The notes under the pieces: model-generated
What the model saw: the letters and a program-made list of their open reading frames with translations, nothing else
What the model was told of the DNA's origin: nothing
Database searches by the model: none
Translations under genes and position numbers: made by a program
In this document: positions 31,249 through 39,910 of the stretch, in pieces
Layout: each line of letters begins with the position of its first letter
Numbering within the stretch: the first letter of the stretch is position 1
NCBI GenBank assembly: GCA_949289005.1
Contig: CASEMQ010000032.1
Coordinates: 1 to 46,481 of the forward strand
DNA: 46,481 nt
Direction: 5' to 3'
Source: an uncultured Lentisphaeraceae bacterium
GTDB lineage: Bacteria; Verrucomicrobiota; Kiritimatiellia; RFP12; DVOR01

Positions 31249-32394
31249 ATGGATACGACGAACGAGCCTTTCGGCGGCGCCTCGGCGCCGAGTCCCGAGC
31301 CTGGGTTTCGCGCGGCGCCGACCCCGCCCTTGGGGGGGTGGGAGCGCCCCGAGCCGCCCAAGCCGCGGCGGCGCTTCGGGTGCCTGGCGGGCGTGCTTGG
31401 CGGGTGCCTGCTCTCGGCGGTGTTGGCGGTGGCCGCGATGGTGGCGGTGCCGGTGGGGATGGTCGCGCTCGCCGGGAAGATGGCCGACAAGTGGGATCGC
31501 GACGCGACGCTCGCGGAGGCGCGCGGGGCGTTCCGCTATCAGCTGCTCCGCGGGTGCGACACGCAGGAGGGGATGCGCGCCGTGCTGCGGCTGCGCCTGC
31601 GCGGCGTCATCACCGGCACGCCGGCCAGCCGCTGGTACACCGAGGCCGACAGCGACGTGGCGGTGTTGGAGGCCATCGAGGCGGCCATCGACGACCCGTT
31701 TTTCGACGGCATTCTGCTGGATGTGAGCAGCCCGGGGGGCGGCGTGACGGCGAGCGACGCGATTTACCATGCGCTTGAGCGCTTCAAGGCTGCCAAGGCG
31801 GGGCGCAAGGTCTTTGTGCTGGGCGGGGACCTTGTGGCCTCGGGCGCCTATTATCTGGCCATGCAGGCCGATTGGATCCGCCTGCGGCCGACCACGCTCG
31901 TGGGCTCCATCGGCGTCATCGTGCCGGGCGTGAACGCCGCCGGCCTGGCGCAACGGCTGGGCATCGCCGACAACTCCATCGCCTCGGGCGCCTCGAAGGA
32001 CCTGGGCAACCCGCTCAAGCCCATCAACCCCGAGCACAACGCCATCCTCAAAACGGTGGTCGACGCGATGTACGCCCGCTTCGTGGGGCTCGTGGCCAAG
32101 GGTCGCAAACTCCCCGAGGCCGACGTCCGCCGCCTCGCCGACGGCCGCGTCTTCACCGCGCAGGACGCCGTGAACCTTCGCCTCGCCGACGACGTGGGCT
32201 ACGAGGACACGCTCGACGACAAGCTGTGCGAACTCCTTGGTTGCACCGAGGAGGAGCTGGCCGTCTACGAGCCGCGCCACGCCAAGAACACCTTCCGCGC
32301 CATCCTCGGCGAGCTCCCCGCCGCCGTGGGGCGCGACGTGCGCCAAGCCCTCTTGGAGCCCCCCGCCAAGCCGACCCCGCAATACCGCTGGTGA
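31249..32394 (+). CDS. sppA: Signal peptide peptidase SppA (S49)
   Basis: A 381-residue serine protease of the short SppA type that degrades cleaved signal peptides in the membrane. A 45-residue Pro-rich cytoplasmic N-terminus (unusual in length) is followed by one membrane anchor at about 45-75. The catalytic Ser-Lys pair is S198 (VASGAYYLAM) and K250 (GASKDLGNP). Other typical motifs are LDVSSPGGGVTASD and TTLVGSIGVI. It follows era by 4 nt, behind AAGGAG. Confidence 0.92.
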   Translation: MDTTNEPFGGASAPSPEPGFRAAPTPPLGGWERPEPPKPRRRFGCLAGVLGGCLLSAVLAVAAMVAVPVGMVALAGKMADKWDRDATLAEARGAFRYQLLRGCDTQEGMRAVLRLRLRGVITGTPASRWYTEADSDVAVLEAIEAAIDDPFFDGILLDVSSPGGGVTASDAIYHALERFKAAKAGRKVFVLGGDLVASGAYYLAMQADWIRLRPTTLVGSIGVIVPGVNAAGLAQRLGIADNSIASGASKDLGNPLKPINPEHNAILKTVVDAMYARFVGLVAKGRKLPEADVRRLADGRVFTAQDAVNLRLADDVGYEDTLDDKLCELLGCTEEELAVYEPRHAKNTFRAILGELPAAVGRDVRQALLEPPAKPTPQYRW

Positions 32395-32398
32395 CGCC

Positions 32399-33268
32399 AT
32401 GGACGACACGCGCCCCTACGTCGCCCTCGACAGCGATGGCACCGTCCTCGACACCATGGGCCCGAAGCAGCACCGCTTCCTCCAGCCCATGCTCGTCGAG
32501 GCTCTTGGCCTTGGCCCGGTGCGCGAGGCCTACCTCGCCTGCGCCGACTTCGTCAACCTCCACTCGGCCTACCGCGGCATCTCCCGCTTCCACGCCGTCT
32601 ACCTCGCCCTCACCCTGCTCAACCGCCACCCCGCCCGCGCCAAGGCCGGCCTGCCGCCCCTCAATCTCGCCCCGCTGAAGGCATTCGTCGCGAGCGGCCG
32701 CCCCCTTAGCGATCCCTCCCTTGCCGATTGGCTCGCCACGCACCCCTCGCCCCTTCTCGCGACCCTCCTGCGTTGGGGCCGCGCCGTCAACGCCGCCATC
32801 CTCGCCGCCAACCCCACCTTCGCCCTTTTCCCCAACGTGCGCGACACCCTCGCCGGCCTCCACCCCCGCTTCCGCGCCGGCATCGTCTCGCAATCCCCCG
32901 AACGCGTCCTTCGCCAAGATTGGGGCGCCCACGGCCTGCTCGCGCACATCGACGACGTGGCCGGCCAGGAAGTCGGCCCCAAGCCCACGCAGATCGCCAC
33001 CCTCACCCGCCACCTTCCCCCCGAACGCGTGCTCATGGTGGGCGACGCCTTCGGCGACCTCCAGTCCGCCCGCGCCCACGGTTGCCGCTTCTTCCCCATC
33101 CTCCCCGGCCGCGAGGCCGAATCCTGGGCCACCCTGCGCGACGAGGTCCTCCCCGCCTTCCACGCCGGCGCCTACGCCCCCGCCCGCGAGGCGGCCCTCG
33201 TCGCCGCCTTCACCCACGCCCTCCCCCAAACGCCCCCCTGGGAAACCGGAGGCGATTCGCAACCATAA
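32399..33268 (+). CDS. HAD-superfamily hydrolase
   Basis: A 289-residue HAD phosphatase-like protein. Motif I is ALDSDGTVLDTM, with both Asp kept, and motif IV is MVGDAFGDLQSARAHG. An unusually large helical cap (about residues 20-150) lies between. A partial GIVSQSPE segment fits motif II (S/T). The substrate is unknown. It follows sppA by 4 nt and precedes ptuA by 14 nt. Confidence 0.82.
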   Translation: MDDTRPYVALDSDGTVLDTMGPKQHRFLQPMLVEALGLGPVREAYLACADFVNLHSAYRGISRFHAVYLALTLLNRHPARAKAGLPPLNLAPLKAFVASGRPLSDPSLADWLATHPSPLLATLLRWGRAVNAAILAANPTFALFPNVRDTLAGLHPRFRAGIVSQSPERVLRQDWGAHGLLAHIDDVAGQEVGPKPTQIATLTRHLPPERVLMVGDAFGDLQSARAHGCRFFPILPGREAESWATLRDEVLPAFHAGAYAPAREAALVAAFTHALPQTPPWETGGDSQP

Positions 33269-33282
33269 CGTGAAAGAGCGCC

Positions 33283-34713
33283 ATGTTCCGCTTTCGTGAG
33301 ATTGAATTGACTAACTTCCGGTGCTTCCGCCATCTATCCGTGCCGCTGGACGATGCCTTGACGGTGTTCGTGGCGGAGAACGGGTGTGGCAAGACGACGG
33401 CGTTGGACGCGATTCGCTATCTGCTGTGGCTTTTTTTGGCGCGCTTCCCGCAGGTAACGACGCAACGCCCTTTGCGCGAGGACATCCGGCAGGCGTGGCT
33501 CGATCGCGGACGGCTTTTCCCGCCCAGGCAAGCGGAGGATGCCATCGTTCCGCTTACGGCGCCTTATTTGCGACTGCGTGGGCGCGCGGCTTGCGGGTGG
33601 CTTTCCCAGCCGGGCGAGGTGGCGTGGGACTTCACGTTGCGCCGGGATGGCGCGACCATGCCGGAGGAAAAGGGGTTGGGCATCGCGGCGCTCGGGGAGG
33701 CCACGCGGCCTTTGCTGGAGCTGGCGGCGGAAGGCTGGTTCCCGGATGGAGGCTTCCCGGTTTTCGCGGCGTTCGGCACCTCGCGCGCGGTGATTCGCCA
33801 AGTGCCCAAGTCGCGGCGCGGCTTCCGCAAGGTCTTTTCGCGGTGGGAGGCTTATCGGGGGGCTCTGGAGGGCGGACTGGATTATCGCAGGCTGGTGGAG
33901 TGGGTGGCGTGGTTGGATGGGGAGGCGCTGCAGACGATGCGAGCGCGGCGCGACTTCGATTACCGTTCGTTGGAGCAACGGACAATTGACGTGGCGTTGT
34001 CGCGGATGTTGCCCGAGTTTTTCGACCTCCGCCCGAAGTTGCGGCCGTTACGCCTGGAAATCACGCGGCAGCTCGGGGAAGGGGCGTTGGCGCAGACGTT
34101 GCGCGTCGACAGCCAGTTGAGCGATGGTTTCAAGTGTATGCTGACGTTGATGTTGTCGGTGGTCAGCCGTATCCTGGAGGCTAATCATGGTTGGCCGGAG
34201 GCGACGCCGGAGCGTTTGTTGGCCGTGGGCGGCGTGGTGGTGATCGATGAGGTGGAGCTGCATCTGCACCCTTCGTGGCAGCGGCGGGCGCTTGGGGATT
34301 TGCGGCGAACCTTCCCCAATATCCAATTCATCGTTTCCACGCATAGCCCACAGATTGTGGCGTCGGTGCGCCCGGAGCAGTTGCGGGTGTTGCGGCAGGG
34401 GGAGCCCGGGGAGGTGACGTTGTCCTCGGAGGTTTGTCTGCCAGTGGACGCGTGCGATGCCAACAGCGTCTTGGCGCGGATCTTCGACGTGGATCCTTGG
34501 CCGCCCGGTGGCGACCTGACGGAGCGCCTCAATCGTTTCGCGGCGCTGACCATGGATTACGGGCGGCTTGACCCGGAGGATCGGGCCGAGTGGGAAACTT
34601 TGCGCGAGGCGCTTCTGGGAGCCTATGGGGCGGACTTCGCGCCGTTGCGCGCCTTGCTGGATTACCATGCACGCCAAGAAGACGCTGTCGGAGGCGGTCA
34701 TGCTGAGGCTTGA
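33283..34713 (+). CDS. ptuA: Septu defence ATPase PtuA
   Basis: A 476-residue ABC/SMC-like ATPase. Walker A is AENGCGKTT at 31-39, Walker B VVVIDEVELHLHP with D322-E323, followed by the H-loop FIVSTHSPQIVASV. The start FREIELTNFRCFRHLSV is typical of OLD/RecF-type ATPases. Directly downstream, overlapping by 14 nt, lies an HNH nuclease gene. An OLD-type ATPase plus HNH nuclease is the PtuA-PtuB pair of the Septu anti-phage system (Doron et al. 2018), also used as the effector of retron Ec78. No reverse transcriptase or msr-msd is seen here, so this is stand-alone Septu. In studied systems ATP holds the nuclease inactive until infection. Confidence 0.85.
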   Translation: MFRFREIELTNFRCFRHLSVPLDDALTVFVAENGCGKTTALDAIRYLLWLFLARFPQVTTQRPLREDIRQAWLDRGRLFPPRQAEDAIVPLTAPYLRLRGRAACGWLSQPGEVAWDFTLRRDGATMPEEKGLGIAALGEATRPLLELAAEGWFPDGGFPVFAAFGTSRAVIRQVPKSRRGFRKVFSRWEAYRGALEGGLDYRRLVEWVAWLDGEALQTMRARRDFDYRSLEQRTIDVALSRMLPEFFDLRPKLRPLRLEITRQLGEGALAQTLRVDSQLSDGFKCMLTLMLSVVSRILEANHGWPEATPERLLAVGGVVVIDEVELHLHPSWQRRALGDLRRTFPNIQFIVSTHSPQIVASVRPEQLRVLRQGEPGEVTLSSEVCLPVDACDANSVLARIFDVDPWPPGGDLTERLNRFAALTMDYGRLDPEDRAEWETLREALLGAYGADFAPLRALLDYHARQEDAVGGGHAEA

Positions 34714-35329
34714 CCGCGCCGACGCACCGGAACCCGACGCGTTGGCCAAGTCGCGGTGCCGCGGCGCCAAGACATGGAAGGACGCGCGTGCGGCCGGCTG
34801 CACGGAACCTGTGCGCCACGCATTGTATGCATGGCAGGCGGGATGTTGCGCGTATTGCGAGCAACCCATCGCGGATAACGCCGAGGGGGGCCACGTCGAA
34901 CATTTCCTGAAGCAGGCATTGTTCCCCGAAAAGTGTCTGGACTGGGGCAATCTCTTTCTGTCGTGCAATGACGAGGCGACGTGCGGCAAGGCGAAGGATC
35001 GGGCCACGAGGGGTAAGGCAGACAACAAGTGCTTGATTGCGCCGGACGAGGGCTTGGGCGATGCCTTCGTTTTCACGGTTTTGGGGCGCGTCGAGGTGCG
35101 CGCCGGGACGGATCCCGCGCTCGCGGCGCGTGCCGAAGCCACCATCGCGGCGTTTAACCTGAACGCGCCGGCATTGGTCGCACGTAGGAAGACGCTGTAC
35201 AATCGTTGGCGTTTCTTGGAGGGGGGGGCGCCGCAGGCTCGCGCGATTTTTCGGGGGGCGGCGTGCGCGGAGGGCTTCCCATCCGTTTTTCGCGATTGCT
35301 TTGGTCTGTCATGCGGGGATGTGCCATGA
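34700..35329 (+). CDS. ptuB: Septu defence HNH nuclease PtuB
   Basis: A 209-residue HNH endonuclease. The zinc and catalytic residues are visible: CAYC at 50-53, HVEHFL with H68, DWGNLFLSCN (N84, C89) and C95 followed by K. This is the PtuB layout. In Septu it cleaves DNA (and in retron Ec78 specific tRNA) once released by PtuA. ATG 34700 is preceded by GGAGG at the right distance; an in-frame ATG at 34667 is the alternative. Its stop overlaps the ATG of ispE (ATGA), an unusual coupling of a defence nuclease to an essential gene. Confidence 0.85.
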   Translation: MLRLDRADAPEPDALAKSRCRGAKTWKDARAAGCTEPVRHALYAWQAGCCAYCEQPIADNAEGGHVEHFLKQALFPEKCLDWGNLFLSCNDEATCGKAKDRATRGKADNKCLIAPDEGLGDAFVFTVLGRVEVRAGTDPALAARAEATIAAFNLNAPALVARRKTLYNRWRFLEGGAPQARAIFRGAACAEGFPSVFRDCFGLSCGDVP

Positions 35330-36390
35330 AGGTGTTCGCGGCGGCGAAGGTCAATCTGGGGCTGAAGGTGTTGGGGCGGCGGGCGGATGGGTTCCATGAA
35401 CTCGATTCCGTCGTGGCCCTGTTGGGACTGGGCGACGAGGTGACGATCGAGAAGGCGTCGGCGACGACGCTGGAAATCGTGGGCGACGGCGTGGACGTGG
35501 CCGCCTTGCCGGCGGACGCGGAGGCCAATCTGGCCGTGCGCGCGGCGCGGCTCCTCGAGCGCGAGGCGGGGCGGCCCCTACCCACGCGCATCGCCATCCG
35601 CAAGCGTATCCCGCTCGGCGGCGGGCTTGGCGGCGGCAGCACGGACGCGGCGGCGACGCTCCGGGGCATGAACGACCTCTGGGGATTGGGTCTGCCGCGG
35701 GCGCGTCTGCTCGCGCTGGGCGCGGCATTGGGCTCGGACGTGCCGCTCTTCCTCCTGGATGGCACGGTGCGGATGGCCGGCCGCGGCGAGCGGGTCGAGC
35801 GCCTCCCCATGCCCTCGGCCAAGCCCCTCTGGGTCGTCTTGGCCAACGATGGCACCCATTGCCCCACGCCGCGCGTCTATGCCGAGTGGGACCGCCTGCA
35901 CGCGGCGGGCGCGGGGTTGGAAATCGCAAAGGACGCAGAGGGGGCGCGGGCGTGGTTTGCGCGGGACGGCGAGGACGACCCAAGCCTCCGGGCTCCCAAA
36001 CTTCCGGACTCCCAAGGCTTGACAAGCGGGGGCGGTGTGTGGGATAATCTGTGCCTCTTTCTCCGAGAGGGAAGGCTCGGGGCGGTGGCGAACGCGGTCG
36101 GCAACGATTTGCAGGAGCCCTGCCTGGGGGCGTTCCCCGGGGTCGCCCGGACGGTCAAGGCGTTGCGGGCGGCGGGTTGCGCGGGGGTGACCCTGTGCGG
36201 CAGCGGGGCGACGGCCTTTGGGCTGGTGGACTCTCGCGAGGAGGGGATGCGTGCGTTGGCGCATCCGGCCTTGGCCGGGTGTTGGCGCGCATGCGCACAG
36301 ACGCTGCCCGATGGTGTAATGGCAGCACACGGGCCTTTGACGCCCATAGTCATGGTTCGAATCCATGTCGGGCAACCATGCAGCGTCTGA
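35326..36390 (+). CDS. ispE: 4-diphosphocytidyl-2-C-methyl-D-erythritol kinase
   Basis: A GHMP kinase of the MEP isoprenoid pathway, phosphorylating CDP-methylerythritol. Marks: AKVNLGLKVLGRRADGFHEL at the start, the ATP-binding PLGGGLGGGSTDAA, and the C-terminal GVTLCGSGATAFGLV. Two oddities: an extra stretch of about 40 residues (roughly 205-245) contains the promoter at 36019-36048; and residues from about 327 to the end at 354 are the translation of the tRNA-Gln gene. A usual IspE would end at about CWRACAQTL, just before it. The start is fixed by the ATGA overlap with ptuB; GGGGAT is a weak ribosome site. Confidence 0.9.
   Translation: MKVFAAAKVNLGLKVLGRRADGFHELDSVVALLGLGDEVTIEKASATTLEIVGDGVDVAALPADAEANLAVRAARLLEREAGRPLPTRIAIRKRIPLGGGLGGGSTDAAATLRGMNDLWGLGLPRARLLALGAALGSDVPLFLLDGTVRMAGRGERVERLPMPSAKPLWVVLANDGTHCPTPRVYAEWDRLHAAGAGLEIAKDAEGARAWFARDGEDDPSLRAPKLPDSQGLTSGGGVWDNLCLFLREGRLGAVANAVGNDLQEPCLGAFPGVARTVKALRAAGCAGVTLCGSGATAFGLVDSREEGMRALAHPALAGCWRACAQTLPDGVMAAHGPLTPIVMVRIHVGQPCSV
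36019..36048 (+). promoter_or_regulatory. Promoter inside ispE, for tRNA-Gln and prs
   Basis: TTGACA at 36019-36024 and GATAAT at 36043-36048, 18 nt apart, form the strongest sigma-70 match in the window. It lies within ispE, 257 nt before tRNA-Gln. Confidence 0.65.
36305..36378 (+). tRNA. tRNA-Gln (anticodon UUG), CCA encoded
   Basis: The acceptor arms TGCCCGA (36305-36311) and TCGGGCA (36368-36374) pair over 7 bp. The anticodon loop is CTTTGAC with anticodon TTG, read as Gln. The T arm is CATGG-TTCGAAT-CCATG. Discriminator A and CCA follow at 36375-36378. The top pair of the anticodon stem is a C-A mismatch. The gene lies wholly within the 3' end of the ispE reading frame, so processing it from a common transcript would cut ispE mRNA before its stop codon. 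Confidence 0.93.
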
Positions 36391-36410
36391 CAGAGACAAG
36401 GGAGCACACG

Positions 36411-37361
36411 ATGGAAAACCTGCAAGTCTTCTCCGGAAGCGCGAATCGGCCCCTGGCCGAGAAGATCGCGGCGTGCATGGGCACGACGCTTGGGGCGATT
36501 GATATCCGCCATTTCCCGGACGGGGAGACCTTCTGCAAGTATAGCGACAACGTGCGCGGGGCGGATCTCTTCCTGGTGCAGCCGATTTGCAAGCAGCCCA
36601 ACGAGATGCTCATGGAGTTGCTGATTATGATCGACGCGGCGCGCCGGGGCTCGGCCGACCGTATCACGGCGGTGCTCCCCTATTTCGGCTACGCGCGGCA
36701 GGATCGCAAGGACCAGCCCCGCGTGCCCATCACGGCGAAGTTGGTGGCGAACCTCTTGGTGGCCGCCGGCGCGAACCGTGTGCTGACGATGGATCTGCAC
36801 GCACAGCAGATCCAAGGCTTTTTCGATATTCCCGTGGATCACCTTCACGCCGCGCCGGTAATGGTGAAATACCTGCGCGAGATGAAGCTGGATAAGCCGC
36901 TTGTGGTTTCCCCCGATACCGGCGGGGTCAAGACGGCTTACGCTTATTCGCAGATGCTGGGCACCGGCCTGGCCATCGTGGCGAAGCAGCGTTTGGGTGC
37001 CGCGGAAGTGGATGCGTTCAGCGTCGTTGGCGACGTCAACGGCTGCGACGTGATCATGGTGGATGACATGACGACGACCTGTGGGACGTTGTGCGCCGCG
37101 GCGAAGCTGCTCAAGGCGCATGGCGCGCGTAGCGTGCGGGCCGTGGTCAGCCACATCCCCCTCACGCAGGTGGGCATCGACCGCCTGCGCGCCAACGAAG
37201 GGCTCATCGAGGAGCTCATCTGCACCGATTCCATCCCGCTGGACGAATCCATCGCGGGCCTGCCTTCGGTGAAGGTGCTCTCCGTGGCGCCCCTCCTGGC
37301 CGAGGCCATCACCCGCATCCACAACAACCGGTCCGTCTCCTCCCTCTTCCGCCTGTCGTGA
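36411..37361 (+). CDS. prs: Ribose-phosphate pyrophosphokinase
   Basis: A 316-residue enzyme making PRPP from ribose-5-phosphate and ATP, for nucleotide, His and Trp synthesis. Motifs: FPDGETFCKYSDNVRG near the start, YFGYARQDRKDQPR, MDLHAQQIQGFF, VVSPDTGG, and the PRPP/ribose-phosphate loop VMVDDMTTTCGTL. Length is usual. It begins 32 nt after tRNA-Gln, behind AAGGGAG, and heads a run of translation genes. It is probably served by the promoter inside ispE. Confidence 0.96.
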   Translation: MENLQVFSGSANRPLAEKIAACMGTTLGAIDIRHFPDGETFCKYSDNVRGADLFLVQPICKQPNEMLMELLIMIDAARRGSADRITAVLPYFGYARQDRKDQPRVPITAKLVANLLVAAGANRVLTMDLHAQQIQGFFDIPVDHLHAAPVMVKYLREMKLDKPLVVSPDTGGVKTAYAYSQMLGTGLAIVAKQRLGAAEVDAFSVVGDVNGCDVIMVDDMTTTCGTLCAAAKLLKAHGARSVRAVVSHIPLTQVGIDRLRANEGLIEELICTDSIPLDESIAGLPSVKVLSVAPLLAEAITRIHNNRSVSSLFRLS

Positions 37362-37404
37362 GGGAAAGCCGGGCCTTTCGCAGGAAACCAAGGACACAGA
37401 ATCC

Positions 37405-38064
37405 ATGAACCAAATCACACTCACCGCCGCCGTGCGCACCGAGCAGGGTTCCAAGGCCGCCGGCCGTCTGCGCCGCGCGGGCAAGATTCCCGGCGTCATC
37501 AAGCGCATCGCCGGCGACTCGACCCTCATCGAGCTGGACGCGCACGCCTATGAGATGGCCATGCGCGGCCACCACGGCGACCAGCTCCTCGTCACCCTGG
37601 ACCTGGGCCAGACCAAACTCTCCGCCCTGCTCCGCGAGCTCCAGCACGACGTCATCACCGGCAAGGTCATCCACGCCGACTTCGGCGAGGTCGACATGGG
37701 CCACACCGTCCGCGTCGAAATCGCCATCAACCTCGTGGGCACCCCCGACGGCGTCAAGAACGCCAACGGCGTCCTCGAGCAAGACCTCCGCGCCATCCAC
37801 GTCGACTGCCTGCCCACCGACATCGTCGAATCCTTCGACATCGACGTCTCGGGCATGAAGATTGGCGACAAGCTCCTGGCCGGCCAGCTCAACCTCGGCG
37901 ACAAGTACCACGTCACCACCCACAAGGACACCGTGGTGGCCAGCTGCGTGGCCGCCGACGAGGAAATCGAGCAACCCGCCGCGGACGAAGCCGCCGCCGC
38001 CGAGCCCGAAGTGATCGGCGCCAAGAAGGACGATGCCGCCCCCGCGGCCGAGCCCAAGAAGTAA
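37405..38064 (+). CDS. rplY: 50S ribosomal protein L25/general stress protein Ctc
   Basis: A 219-residue L25 of the long Ctc type, binding 5S rRNA. The N-terminal L25 domain (residues 1-90) has the opening TAAVRTEQGSKAAGRLRRAGKIPGVI. The TL5/C-terminal beta domain follows to about 190. The last 30 residues are an Ala/Glu-rich acidic tail. The prs-ctc-pth order is widespread in bacteria and supports the call. Confidence 0.95.
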   Translation: MNQITLTAAVRTEQGSKAAGRLRRAGKIPGVIKRIAGDSTLIELDAHAYEMAMRGHHGDQLLVTLDLGQTKLSALLRELQHDVITGKVIHADFGEVDMGHTVRVEIAINLVGTPDGVKNANGVLEQDLRAIHVDCLPTDIVESFDIDVSGMKIGDKLLAGQLNLGDKYHVTTHKDTVVASCVAADEEIEQPAADEAAAAEPEVIGAKKDDAAPAAEPKK

Positions 38065-38097
38065 GCAACCCGGGTCATCGGCTCGGGCGATTGACGG

Positions 38098-38706
38098 ATG
38101 AAGGTGATCGTTGGCCTAGGCAATCCCGGCGCGGAATACGCCGACACCCCCCACAACCTCGGCTTCCGGGCCGTGGACGCGTTGGCGGGGATGCTCGGTG
38201 CCGCGCCCTGGCGCGACGAGCGGCGCTTCAAGACCCTCGCCGCCAAGGCCACCCACGGCGGCGAGACGCTCTGGCTGCTCAAGCCGCAGACCTTCATGAA
38301 CGCCTCCGGCGAAAGCGTGGGCCCCTTCCTGCGCTATCACAACGCCGCGGCGGCCGACCTCCTGGTGCTGCATGACGACTGCGACCTGCCCCCCGGCAGG
38401 CTCCGCGTTCGCCCCGGCGGCTCTGCGGGCGGCCACAACGGCCTGAAAAGCCTCATCACCCACGTCGGCACCGAAGCCTTCGCACGGGTGCGCATGGGGG
38501 CCGGGCGCCAACCGGGCGACCCGCGCGGGCTCATCGCCCACGTCCTCCACCGCTACACCCCCGCTGAGGCGCTCCAAGCCGACGCCGAGGCCGCCGAAGC
38601 CGCCCGGGCCGCCCTTTGCTGGCTCGACCGCGGCCTCGCCGAGGCGCAAAACCGCTTCAACGCGCCCCACACCGACCCCGAACCCTCAGGAACACTCTCA
38701 AAATGA
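38098..38706 (+). CDS. pth: Peptidyl-tRNA hydrolase
   Basis: A 202-residue enzyme that releases tRNA from peptidyl-tRNA dropped off ribosomes. GLGNPGAEYADTPHNLGF carries the catalytic His19; the Asn of KPQTFMNASGE and the Asp of HDDCDLPPG complete the site; GGSAGGHNGLKSL follows. It has a short extra C-terminal tail. Its stop overlaps the rpsF start (ATGA). Confidence 0.96.
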   Translation: MKVIVGLGNPGAEYADTPHNLGFRAVDALAGMLGAAPWRDERRFKTLAAKATHGGETLWLLKPQTFMNASGESVGPFLRYHNAAAADLLVLHDDCDLPPGRLRVRPGGSAGGHNGLKSLITHVGTEAFARVRMGAGRQPGDPRGLIAHVLHRYTPAEALQADAEAAEAARAALCWLDRGLAEAQNRFNAPHTDPEPSGTLSK

Positions 38707-39092
38707 AGCAGTACGACGCAAACTTCATCTTCGTCCACACCGGCCGCGACGAGGCCTGGGCGAAAACCATCGAACGCATGCAGGGCGAGATCGCCCGCAT
38801 CGGCGGCAAGATCCTCGGCACCGAAGACCGCGGCAAGAAGACCTTCGCCCGCCCCCAGCAGAAGAAGGAAAGCGGCACCTACCTCACCATCCGCTTCGAG
38901 CTGGAACCCGCCAAGGTCAACGAGCTCCGCGCCCGCTACGCCCTCATCGAAGGCATCTTCCGCCTCCAGATCCTCGCGGTCGACCCCATCACGGAGATGA
39001 AGCTCTCCAAGCAGGCCGCCGAGAAGAAGGCGCGTGCCGAGGCCGCCGCCGCGGAGGCCGCCCAGGCCCCCGCCGCCGAGCCCGAGGCCTAA
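38703..39092 (+). CDS. rpsF: 30S ribosomal protein S6
   Basis: A 129-residue S6, a central-domain 30S protein that pairs with S18. The start MKQYDANFIFVHTGRDE and the YLTIRFELEP strand are typical. The Ala/Glu-rich tail after residue 105 extends beyond the core fold. It opens the classic rpsF-ssb-rpsR-rplI cluster. Confidence 0.93.
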   Translation: MKQYDANFIFVHTGRDEAWAKTIERMQGEIARIGGKILGTEDRGKKTFARPQQKKESGTYLTIRFELEPAKVNELRARYALIEGIFRLQILAVDPITEMKLSKQAAEKKARAEAAAAEAAQAPAAEPEA

Positions 39093-39114
39093 CCCATCCA
39101 CCGGGAGAAAACCG

Positions 39115-39618
39115 ATGGCCGCCACGCTCAACAAAGTCTTCCTGATGGGCAACCTCACGCGGGACCCCGACATGCGCCAGACCCCCACCGGCGAAACCGT
39201 CGCCGAACTCGGCCTGGCCGTCAGCGAGCAATTCCGCAACCGCACCACCCAGGAGGTCAAAGAGGTGGTCACCTTCGTGGACGTCACCGTCTGGGGCAAG
39301 GTCGCCGAAAACTGCGGCCAATACCTCACCAAAGGCCGGCCCGTCTTCGTCGAGGGCCGCTTGGTGCTCGACACGTGGACCGACAAGGATTCGGGGCAGA
39401 AGCGCAGTCGCCTCCGCGTCCGCGCCGACCGCGTCCAGTTCCTCTATGCCCCCGAGCGTCGCCGCGACCAAAACGGCGCCGCGATGGGCAGCGACTGGTC
39501 GCCGGCCAACACGCCCCCGTCCCCGCCCCAGACCGCCCGCCCGGCGGCGCAGCCGCCCGCGGCTTCCGCCGCCGAGCCTCCCGCCGAAGGGCGCGACCTC
39601 GAGGATCTCCCTTTCTGA
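39115..39618 (+). CDS. ssb: Single-stranded DNA-binding protein
   Basis: A 167-residue SSB. The OB fold covers residues 1-110, beginning LNKVFLMGNLTRDPDMR. A Pro/Ala-rich linker leads to the acidic tip DLEDLPF, the docking peptide for replication and repair partners. It lies between rpsF and rpsR as in many bacteria, and is translated from ATG 39115 behind GGGAGAAA. Confidence 0.96.
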   Translation: MAATLNKVFLMGNLTRDPDMRQTPTGETVAELGLAVSEQFRNRTTQEVKEVVTFVDVTVWGKVAENCGQYLTKGRPVFVEGRLVLDTWTDKDSGQKRSRLRVRADRVQFLYAPERRRDQNGAAMGSDWSPANTPPSPPQTARPAAQPPAASAAEPPAEGRDLEDLPF

Positions 39619-39649
39619 CAAACCATTCTGAATCGCAAGGAAGCACACC

Positions 39650-39892
39650 ATGCCCATGAAACCCAAACGCCCCGGCACGCGCAAGCCCAAGGCCGACCCC
39701 ATGCCCCGCAAGCGCCAAGCCGCACTGGAGCCCACCGAGCTCGTCGACATCAACGACATCGAGCTCCTCAGCCGCTTCGTCACCGAATACGGCAAAATCA
39801 TCCCCGCCCGCGTCACCGGCGTCACCGCGCTCCAGCAGCGCCACATCAAAAAAGGCATCCGCCGCGCCCGCAACATGGGCCTCCTGGCCTAA
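39650..39892 (+). CDS. rpsR: 30S ribosomal protein S18
   Basis: An 80-residue S18 with the family core LLSRFVTEYGKIIPARVTG and the final RRARNMGLLA. A basic, Pro-rich N-terminus precedes it. Ribosome site CAAGGAAG upstream; part of the rpsF cluster. Confidence 0.95.
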   Translation: MPMKPKRPGTRKPKADPMPRKRQAALEPTELVDINDIELLSRFVTEYGKIIPARVTGVTALQQRHIKKGIRRARNMGLLA

Positions 39893-39910
39893 ACCGAAAG
39901 GAACCGACAC

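Noticed and set aside
33283..35329. Retron Ec78-type system (reverse transcriptase with PtuAB)
   Set aside because: No reverse transcriptase frame or msr-msd-like structured RNA precedes ptuA; the upstream gene is a HAD hydrolase 14 nt away.
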